Positions 55,421 to 64,000 of a stretch of DNA of 64,000 nucleotides are shown piece by piece. Under the pieces are notes generated by a model that was not told where the DNA came from, made no database searches, and saw only the letters and a program-made list of their open reading frames with translations. A program made the position numbers and the translations under genes. Position 1 is the stretch's first letter; each line of letters opens with the position of its first letter. Location: the NCBI RefSeq assembly GCF_040802235.1, contig NC_133158.1:37204001-37268000 (forward strand), in the 5' to 3' direction. This DNA comes from Manis javanica (lineage: Eukaryota > Chordata > Mammalia > Pholidota > Manidae).

Positions 55421-57224
55421 CAATTATTAGGACACCAGACCTGGGATTGGCTGTCCTTGCTGCTGCTGCACAGAGTTACTGTGTCCCGAGCGGCCGTGTT
55501 AGATGGCCTTTGGCACAGTCACTGTGGACTATGGATGGACTCCTTCCAACCAGAAAAGCAAATTCCAGGAGGCAATGCCCTCCTTCTTCCAGAGAACCCC
55601 AAGATGGGAGCCTCAGACTTTTAGGGTCACAGCAGAAGGCGGCAGTGGGGAGCCGCACACACTGTCCTCTCTGGGCTGCCTCCCCATGCAAATCAGCCCC
55701 ACGCCCTGAACACTTCTGTCTCTGTCATGTCCTCATAGTGTGTTATCAAGGTGCTGGAGGAAACAGAAGCAGGATGACACTGTTAACACATATAGATGTT
55801 CCCTCTGCATGGAAGATTCAACAAAAAGCACTCCTTCTGTCTGGCCCACCACCCAGTGAGTGAGTGGTGCAGAGGCTGGTGTCAGCCCCAGCTTGCCTGC
55901 TTGGCATGTATCCCACCAGCACAGCCACCTGTGGTGGTCCTGCACACTCGGCAGAGCTGGAAGAGGCCTTGCAGAGGTTATATCTTTTGAGCTTGAAGCT
56001 GAAGGGTGACGCTGGGCAGCTGGGGTGGAGAAGAGCACCCCAAGTGGGTGGGGCAGAATAGGGAGTAGACAGGCAGTAAGGAGACACAGATTCTCCATCC
56101 AGCTCCATCACAGACCAAGTGTGACCTTGGGCAAGGCACTGAACCTCCCTGCCTGCCGAGCAGGGCTGATGACAGGCTCACTAAATGATACGCACTGGAC
56201 AAGGGAAGGCGCCAAGGCCAGGGGCAAGGCCCGTGACAGACCATCAAGAGCAACATCAGCAAAGCTATGAGAACTGCCTTTACCCTGTGGGTCCTGTGCT
56301 TTCACATCGCCTTGGAGGAGAGACCGGGCTGAGGAGAGGCAGTGGCCTGTTCAGAAGATGAGCATGGAGGGGCCTGGACAACAGCGGCCCTGCTTCCTCC
56401 TCTGCTGCCCCACTCCCCCTGCAGGGCACTCTGCCCCACCTACAGCCCCTTACGCACAGCACACATGAGGCAGCACACGTGAGGAAGCTGTGGGGCTGCG
56501 TGAGGAGGCCGGATGTCCGCCAAGTGCCTGTGACATAGCTGGTACTCAATGAATGGCAGCTCTTTTTATTACTAAGACCTAGAGAAGCCAAGGGGAGAGG
56601 AAGAGAGAGGTGAGAGCAAGGGGGGTGGCACAGAGCAAATCTGAGGGGCTGGAAGCCCAAGGGCTCTCCCCTCACCACCCTGAGGAAGGCCTGAGGCCCT
56701 CTGAGCGACTGCTTGTCTTAGACCCGAATCTCAAAAGTCGGACAAAAGGAGAAGGCCAGAGGAAGAGCCCAGCACACACAAGGTGAGGTGGCGTTTCTTT
56801 TCAATGACAAGAGGACAGCTTCATCGGTGTGCGCTGCTGTGATGGGGGGGTCTGTCTGTGGGAAATGGCTTACATCCCTATCTCAACATCACACGCCAAA
56901 ATAAACTACAGCTAGAATAAAGAGTTAGTGTGAAAAGTAAGCTTAAAAAAGGATGCAAAAAATAAAGGTGCATGTATCTCAGTGAGGGAAAGTCTTGTTT
57001 AAACATAAAGCAAAGAAAAACACATATAAACATTTAAAAACATTTCAATAGAAAGACTGTCCAAGCTTACAAAAAATTATGTGTATCAAAACTTATAATA
57101 AAAATAAAAGTAATTAATAAACTAGAAAAACATTTTCTATATGGCAGAGAGGTTTCTTTCTATCCTTTTTACATGAAGATTGGTACAGTGATGAGAAAAA
57201 GCCTCAATAGGAAAATAATGGAAA

Positions 57225-57450
57225 ATAGTAAAACAGATAATATTTACAGAGTACTTATGACATACCAAGCAGCATGCTAGTGCTTTAACTATTATTGCAT
57301 GTAAACCTCACAATCCTATGATACTACTTCCTAGATGAGAAAACTGAGGCTTAGGTTTTACTTGCCAAAAAGCACGAGATGCTAAATGGCAGTGCTGGAA
57401 CTTTTGAATCTGCCGGACTCCAAAGCCTGCTCTTAATTACACTCTGCTTG
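57225..57450 (-). repeat. MIR SINE, antisense
   Basis: ACAGAGTACTTATGACATAC, ACCTCACAATCCTATGATAC, GATGAGAAAACTGAGGCTTA. The order is that of the MIR complement. Confidence 0.85.
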
Positions 57451-57479
57451 AAAAGAGGTGTGAATGGTCAGAACATACA

Positions 57480-57690
57480 TATTCCGTATGCACATATTTA
57501 AGTTTAAATGTACTAGTAATCAAAGGCCCTTGTAATTTTGCCTATCAAATCGACAAAGTTCTAAGTGACAAAATCAGTGGCAGGAAGGATTCAAGGAAAC
57601 TGGCGTTCCTTCCACCTCCGGCAGGTATGCAAACGGGAACAGCTTCTCTGGAGGGTAACTTGGAAACCTTTAACGGAAGCCAGAGGAAGA
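57480..57690 (+). repeat. Old L1M fragment, upstream part
   Basis: TACTAGTAATCAAAGGCCCT, TTTTGCCTATCAAATCGACA and GAGGGTAACTTGGAAACC fit the L1M ORF2 tail. It seems to continue at 58150 after an unrelated insert. Confidence 0.55.
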
Positions 57691-58145
57691 TTCACATTCT
57701 TTGTGCGGACTTGCTCCACCCCCTCCAGGCCTACTCTCCTCCCCTCTCTTTCCTGTCCTCAGCCCAGGCGGACTGGTGCAGTGCATTACATCAGCGGCCA
57801 TGTCCCTGCTTCCTGACCAGACTCCTCAGCAGAGGCTGGGGAAGAGAGAATGACAGGGACCCCAGCAGGAAGCGGGGCAGAGCTGGGGGGCAATTCGGGT
57901 ACTTATTCTCTGGGCTTCATCTCTGCTGGGTCACTGCTCTTGCCAGGACCACCCACCACTGGATCCTTGCAGCGTCCTCCCATCGGTCCCTCCCTTTGTC
58001 ACAGTGGGTGTAGAGGCGCCAAGCACTCCGCTGCCACTAGCCCTGGACTCCTTGGTGGTTTGCCGATCCTCTGCCCAAAACTGTAAATTTGTTGCTCTAT
58101 AAATAGACCCTCTTTGGATTATCTTAGTCTGATCCTATATTTTGT
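57690..58145 (+). repeat. Unidentified insert splitting an old L1
   Basis: A GC-richer stretch between two parts of the same L1M tail. It ends TGTAAATTTGTTGCTCTATA and AATAGACCCTCTTTGG, reminiscent of MER-type elements with a CTCTATAAATAG-like end. Family not known to me. Confidence 0.35.
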
Positions 58146-58149
58146 TTCT

Positions 58150-58600
58150 AGGTAGGATGCTGATGGATGTATCTTTAGACCTAGATAATTTTACTCTAGA
58201 CATTTATCCTTAGGAAACAATCAGAAAGGTACAAAAATATATATAAAGATATCTGTAGCAGCATTGAAACTAGAAACAATATAGATATTCAATGGTAGGA
58301 AACTGGTTTCATACATACAATGCTCCACATGATAAAATACTATGTAGTCATTAAAGGTCAAGTTATAGAAGAATATCCAATAATGTGGAAATAAAATAGA
58401 AATATTTTAAGTGAAAACCTGGTATAATCTATGATTCCAGTTGTGCATATAAAAGTGACTGGAAGGATGTATCCCAACTATTAGTAGTAATTATCTTTTA
58501 GCTGAGAGACCGTGGTGGGTTTTATTTTCTTCTCTGTTTTTGTATTTTCCATATTTTCTACAATTGTCATGCTATCATTTTTGTAATTAGAGAACACAAA
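58150..58600 (+). repeat. Old L1M fragment, downstream part
   Basis: It carries CCTTAGGAAACAATCAGAAA, TATCTGTAGCAGCATTGAAA, ATATTCAATGGTAGGAAACT, then TTTTCCATATTTTCTACAAT. Continues the piece at 57480. Confidence 0.8.
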
Positions 58601-58979
58601 TCTAAACTATTACACATACTAAGAAGAAAACTGAGGGCCAAGTTCCATAACCCCTGCCCCCTGTGCAGGCACACACACGATCTGCCGGCAGTTAAAACGG
58701 GCTCCAGCTGGCCCAGAATACTTGCACAGCTGCTGTGGCTGGAAGCCACCAGAGCCACAGTCAGTGCGGCCGTGTGCATCCCGGACGGGCTCTAGGCCTC
58801 GGGCTTGCTTCGGGCCCCCATGTTCATTAGCTGTGCTCTGCAAACCCAGAAACCAGCTCTGGGGCTTGAGCAAGGGACAAGCAATTAGAGCGCCTTGACT
58901 TGGGGGTTAGAGAGACCTGAGAAGGGACACAGGACCTACAACAGAGACAACACAGCACAGCATAGAAAACAAACAGAAC

Positions 58980-59170
58980 CCTAGACCTTGGAAAGACCAG
59001 GTTTGAATCGGAATCACGACTGAACACCTGAACAGCTGTATGCCCTTAGGCATGCTTTTAAGCTGTCTCAGCCTGTTTTCGTGTTTTTAAAATTGGGATA
59101 ACATTATTCCTTTCACAGGCTATAAGCATTATATTGAATTATCTGAGCACAGAATAAAGGCTCCCTAAAC
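58980..59170 (+). repeat. MIR SINE
   Basis: ACCAGGTTTGAATCGGAATC, CTTTTAAGCTGTCTCAGCCT, then AAAATTGGGATAACATTATT. It lies next to PODXL2 exon 2. Confidence 0.8.
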
Positions 59171-59376
59171 AGCAGTGAATATTAAGGAGAAAAGGGTCTC
59201 CTAGGCCAATAAGACACTGGAGTCCCAGGGACCCGGCGCTGATGGACAGGCGCACAACAGCATGGTAGGAGCCAGTGAGAGAAGCGTGTGGCTCATGCAG
59301 GGGAACGGTCGCATGGCATTCTGCCCAGACTGCCTCACAGCAGCTGCAATCCGCACACGCTTGGGGGAGGAGCTAC

Positions 59377-59655
59377 CTGCAGTGGGCCCCAGGTCCAGAC
59401 TGGAGTCGTTGAGCCCCTCCTCCTCTTCCCAGAAGTACTGTGGTGGCTGCAGGATGCGGGACTCTTCACTGTCTTCACTGGGGAAGCCCGAGCCAGGGGC
59501 TCCCAGGCCCGCCCCCAGTCCCATGGCCTCACTGGGCTCCTCCGCGTCCAGCGGCTCCAGGCCAGTGGGCAGCAGAAGGTCCAGCAGAGAGGTGGAGGTG
59601 AGGCCCTCTGGGCCTGGCTCATCAGGCCCAGCTGCACGCACACCCAGGGACACTC
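59377..59655 (-). CDS. PODXL2: PODXL2 exon 2
   Basis: The acceptor is TGTACAG. The frame gives VSLGVRAAGPDEPGPEGLTS to SSLDLGPTA, then one base of Asp, and the donor is GTAGCT. It includes LQPPQYFWEEEEGLNDSS, whose Tyr in an acidic context matches the first sulfated tyrosine of endoglycan. Two bases at the 5' end complete a codon from exon 1, which is not in the window. Confidence 0.95.
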
Positions 59656-62600
59656 CTGTACAGACACGAAAACCGGACGATTATGAGAGGCCAGAGAGGA
59701 TAGGCTGGCGCGGGTCAGACACCAACAACAAAGAACCAGGGGGCAGGGCTCCGGGGACCCTCCTGACACTCAGGGCCCGCAAGGGGGTTCCGAGATGCCG
59801 CCCTCATTTCAGAAAGGCCAAGCTGCTTCACTCTCGCTGTGGCAGGGGCAAAGGCGAGACAGAAGAGTGTGAGGAACTACTGACTCAGCACCCGCCAGGC
59901 ATCTGTTTGCTCAGAAACACCCATCAGGCACCCACTCCAGGCCACCACCATGCCAGGCACTGGGGGCACAAACACAGCCAGGAAAGGGTCCCTACTTTTA
60001 AGGACCCCATGTGGATGTTGTTCCCCCAGCTTCTAATTTGGACTGAAAATTTTCCAAAACTGTATTAAGACCATGATTTGTGTTTCATCAATATGGTATA
60101 CTGAACGCAGTCTTTAAAAAACCCTGGGAGGGGAGAGCTCAAACTCATCCAGTGCTGGTAATGACAGGGCTCATTTAAAATCTTGATCCTTCTCTCCAAA
60201 TTTTCAAAGCAAATAAACAAATAGACAAAAAAATTAAAGGGCATCTTTGTTACAAAACAAACACATGAACAAGCAAAAACCAGAAAATTAAAGGGCATCT
60301 TTCTTCTCTCTCCTGCTCACCGAGGAGAGAAATACAGCCCTATCTGCCAGTTTCACAACTTAATTCCTAACTTCATTACAGGAATATTACTAACTTGCTA
60401 CACATCTTCTGGAAAGTTGATTAAACCTCTACATCTAGTCTCCTCACCTGAAAGGAAGGTAGATAAAATGACCTCCAAATTTTCTTTTCCAAGACTAACA
60501 TTCTTAGTCTTATTGAAGCAAAGAGAATTTCGGGAATTATAGGCTCTACCTCTGTGACCTGGCTTCACAGGTGTTCGTGGACATTTTTAGTGGTGTTCAT
60601 AATAAAAACGAGAGCCAACATTATTGGCCTGCTAACTGCTCTGCGAGTGTTATCTGAGTTTTAATCTTAAAACCACCTTATGAAGAAGTCAGTCAGCATG
60701 GTTTGGCATGCACAAGCCCAGCGAAGGCCTCTGAAGAAAACGGACATTGCAGACTCAGAAATGAGTTCCACCAGAAATGGACAAGCATCTGGATTAGGCT
60801 GTGCACCAGTCAGACAACACAGGGCCACAAACACATCTAGTCATAATGAAAGCATCCAGGGTCGAGCATAAGGGACTTAACAAAGTACAAAGCGTGCAGA
60901 AGAGGATACACAGGTCTTGAAATCAGACACAGAAGGGTGTTCTAGTAGAGGGAGCTTGGCGCCATGAAAGCTGGCTTCCATTCCGGCTTCGCTAGCTGTG
61001 ACTGGGGGTGAACTGCTTCACCACTGAGGCCTTAGCTTCCTCCTCTCCACAGGAGGACAATGATCCGGGCAGCCCTCACTGGGGTGGGGGCATCACATGA
61101 AGTCCGCTCCCTGCAGCACATGCAGACTGTGCTATAGAGCGCAGATTGTAGTCTATGAATGTTAAGTACTGTTATCCTATAGAAAGAACAGAGAACAGGG
61201 ACCTTCTGGCCAGGAAAAGAGAACATTTAAGAAAGACAGAGGTCAGTATCTTCAAATACAGTAAAATAAAAGGTTGATGTGGATAATAAAGATCAGAATT
61301 ATTCTATCAGACTTCAAAGAAAAAATGAGGACTAATGGGTGGCAACACAGGATAGCAAAAAGCCTTTATGCCTAGGAAGCTTGTAATGCTTAGGTCACCT
61401 CCACCCACCTGCCTAACTCTTATTACTCTGCTTCCACCTCTGCTTCTGAGAAGTGTGCCCTGGCCACTCCTAGTCTAGGCCAGGAACCACTCCAAGGACC
61501 TTGCCTTCTGAACCAACTACTGCACTTTTCTCCCTGAGCTGTGACAGACGGTCACACAGCTGCCTTTGCTGAGCTGTGAGCACGTAGCCAGGCGTCCTGT
61601 GTTGGTTCAGCCTTGTCATTCCAGTGTCTGGACAGTCTCTGAAATGGAATAGGGGCTCAATAGATGTTTGGATAAGTGAATGAATAAATGGATAAATGCC
61701 CCTCTTGTTTTACAGAAGAAATAACTGAGGCCTTGTGAGATGAAGGTCAGTTACTTAATAGAAGAGCTGTAATTAGCTGGCTTCTCTTCACAAAAAGGTC
61801 TTGCAGATGCTCCATGACGACCGGAAAGCCATTAATTGCTGGACTGGGCACGCTTCTTCCAAAGCAGTAGTAAGGGAAGACATGTCCAAGATGGCATAAA
61901 TACAAATGCTGAGATTTAACGTGCAAAGGAAGAGGCCAGAGCTGAAGACTGAGCCACCCCTCCCCGCCCCGGCATTCTGCTCAGGGTCCCCGCGGCTGAC
62001 CCAAGCCACACTGCGCCTCATGTGCAGACGTCTCTCCTCTTCTCCAAAGGCCTTATCAGTAAGGTGGCTCCCAATATTTTCACCAAGAATCCCCCTTATT
62101 TCTACTTCTGTGGGGACCCTGTTTTTGGAAATACTTTCCTTATAAACTGTACTCATTTAACAGTTATTTTCTAATTATACAAAAATTAATGGGACTCATG
62201 TAATACACCCATCAGATAGGCTGTCTGAACTACCATTAGTTTTAGATAGACTGCTGTGTCTTAGTGGAGGTAAAATTTGCCACAGACTTTCCATTGGAGC
62301 AGAATGCGGTCAGCCCCAGTTCCTCCTCTGGGACCAGGGCAGTGCCTGACCCCTCTGGAGACACAAGGATGAACACGAGACAGCCTTGGGGGATGACCAT
62401 TGTTTGGAAAGTGTAATCTAAGTTTTATATATGATACCAGCTGACATAACAGCCCTAATTTGCAAAAGTGGTATGTCCAGGATAGGGGCAACCAACTATG
62501 TTCATCTGGAAAAACTCAGCTGATGAGAAATGTTTGTGATAATTAAATAACAGAAATGTTACAGGTTCCCAGGGCACCTGAGCATCCCGCCTTTGAGAAG

Positions 62601-64000
62601 GCCACGAACTCACATCTTCATCTCCATCCCAGTCCCTAGCTGGGATGTTGGAAAAGCCATGACTGCAGCCTTTTTAAAAGAGTGTGAACTGATTTTAAGA
62701 ATTCTTGTATTTTAACCTCTACAAAACCATTAGGGTATTGAACACACATTGTGCGTGGCAGGAGAGAAGTCACTGCTATCTAGACCTTGGTCCGCTCTCC
62801 AGAACAGCTTGGATCTTGAAAGAACTGTCTACTCTCTGGAGGGAAGTCTGACTAGCAGTCCTGTACATTTCCCACCTCTGGGGATAAAATGTTTAATCAG
62901 TGAAGCCTTTAAGCAGAGGTGTGAGGTCTGCTGAATTCACTGGGTCTATTCCCTACCCTTACCATGACTTAGGCCAGTGCCTCCATTCCTGAACCTCCCC
63001 ACCTGTCAAGTGGAGAAGCCACAGTCTCCCTTTCTCTTCTCTTCCTCTCCCTCCTTGTCTTCCTGTCCCAATGGTCTGATTGGAACGAGAGATTTTGATA
63101 ATTCTGCTGAAAAGCTGTGCATGAAAAAAAAGGAATATGGTTTTTCATTCCTTCTCCAGTAACTAGTCCCATGTTCCTGAAGTTATTTTTCCCTGGGATG
63201 ATTTTTTCTTTTTATAGATCTTGATGTTTCCAAAAGCCTTGGCAGTGGGTAACTACTTAGGTAATTATGAGAAGTTACTTATTTTCAAACTTCCCCACCA
63301 AAACAGTAGCCGAGACCTAACCATTCTGTGTATAATTACTTGTGCACTTAATAATTAATCTGCCTTAATCAAGAGCCCACCTGATTTAAAATTTCAGAAT
63401 GGCACTCCTTGGGATTGATTCTCTTTTCTTCTCTAACACCTATAATTTCTTCTTTTTCAAGCTATAATTTTCTGTTACTTCATCACTCCCAACAGAGAGA
63501 GGAGAGAAAAGGAAGGTATATGAAAAAGGTTCAGGAATCAGACTCACAGAACAGAAAGTCTGACCCAAACGAACCCAGAAAGAGAGGCAAATGCAGCAGG
63601 CTTGTATCTGACTGGCACGAGCAAAACAAGGCCCTGGTAGTGCCCATGTTTTAGCTCCCCTGCAATCTGCTCCTGATCCAAACATCCTTCTCTGATTCCC
63701 ACCATCAGCCACACCCCCTCCCCCTATCAGCTGCTCAGAGTCCAGATCTGCCTGAGCCCTCGCCAGACACAATATGGGAGCTGCCGGGCAGCATCTGTCA
63801 TAGTCGCCCACACCCTTGAGTGTCAGCTACAACAAGAATTGTCTAGCATTCGTGTGCGTCTGTATGGGTCTGAGGAAAGACGCTGAAGGGTCCCTGCAGG
63901 GTTTCCACACAAAGTGTGTAAGAACGATGTAGTGCTAGATGCACATTTCGTCCAAGCACAGGAGCGATAACGTGCCTCACGCAGTGTGCACGGAAGGGGC
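59656..64000 (-). other. PODXL2: PODXL2 intron 1 (partial, runs off the window)
   Basis: It contains a short 19-bp direct repeat (60230-60248 and 60284-60302) and a MIR (about 60950-61110). I see no sign of exon 1, of a promoter CpG island, or of the neighbouring gene before base 64000. Confidence 0.8.
60950..61110 (+). repeat. MIR fragment
   Basis: AAGCTGGCTTCCATTCCGGC, TTCGCTAGCTGTGACTGG, CTTAGCTTCCTCCTCTCC. Diverged. Confidence 0.65.

Larger units (their letters stand above)
45578..59376 (-). other. PODXL2: PODXL2 intron 2 (13.8 kb)
   Basis: It contains a perfect hairpin (45958), L1-derived pieces (46880, 50340, 52610, 57480-58600), several MIRs (48850, 49545, 51640, 53530, 54950, 55190, 57225, 58980), a 90-bp direct duplication (50775 and 51541) and a C-rich tract (54142). 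No extra exon is recognised. Confidence 0.85.
25215..64000 (-). other. PODXL2: PODXL2 gene, exons 2-8 (endoglycan)
   Basis: Podocalyxin-like 2 (endoglycan) is a CD34-family sialomucin, a type I cell-surface glycoprotein that can act as an L-selectin ligand through sialylated glycans and tyrosine sulfates. Seven coding exons give 576 residues from exon 2 to the stop; human has 605, so exon 1 with the signal peptide lies past base 64000. Order: acidic N-terminal segment, long mucin exon rich in S, T, P and E, a small cysteine-bearing domain, one membrane helix, and a cytoplasmic tail ending DTHL, the PDZ-binding end shared with podocalyxin. Introns 4 and 2 are about 14 kb each and repeat-rich. 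All junctions keep frame, so the gene looks functional. Confidence 0.97.

Overview
The window is nuclear DNA of a placental mammal: spliced genes with GT-AG introns, a CpG island, and many MIR, L1, MaLR and other old repeats. It carries the end of MGLL on the + strand, all coding exons of ABTB1 on the - strand, and most of PODXL2 on the - strand. This is the human 3q21.3 order MGLL - ABTB1 - PODXL2, read in the opposite orientation. I see no Alu, B1/B2, BovB/Bov-tA or carnivore tRNA-Lys SINE. The youngest repeat is one full-length L1 whose untranslated regions remind me of pangolin L1. A laurasiatherian, perhaps a pangolin, is therefore my best guess, but it is only an inference.

Layout. 1-11,625 (+): the last two coding exons of monoglyceride lipase (5615-5830 and 8747-8872), carrying the catalytic Asp239 and His269, then a 2.7 kb 3'UTR ending near an AATAAA at 11605. 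11,640-17,770: a gene-free gap between converging 3' ends, containing a solo ERV-type LTR. 17,775 to about 25,050 (-): ABTB1, 12 coding exons that sum to exactly 478 codons plus stop. 25,215-64,000 (-): PODXL2 (endoglycan) exons 8 to 2; exon 1, with the signal peptide, lies beyond the window end. The PODXL2 poly(A) signal is only about 250 bp upstream of the ABTB1 start codon, inside the ABTB1 CpG island.

Repeats dominate PODXL2 introns 4 and 2. Intron 4 holds a 6.2 kb full-length L1 (33,450-39,685) with perfect 13-bp target-site duplications, in the same orientation as PODXL2. All older L1 pieces I recognise in PODXL2 run antisense to the gene. Features not explained by known repeats include a 90-bp direct duplication in intron 2 (50,775 and 51,541), a perfect 15-bp-arm hairpin at 45,958, a 22-bp tandem duplication at the ABTB1 start codon, and strong G-quadruplex motifs in the MGLL 3'UTR and PODXL2 intron 2.

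The three genes do not form a pathway: MGLL ends endocannabinoid 2-AG signalling and mobilises fatty acids, ABTB1 is an ankyrin/BTB adaptor, and PODXL2 is a CD34-family sialomucin. I found no convincing novel gene system; the notable items are structural.
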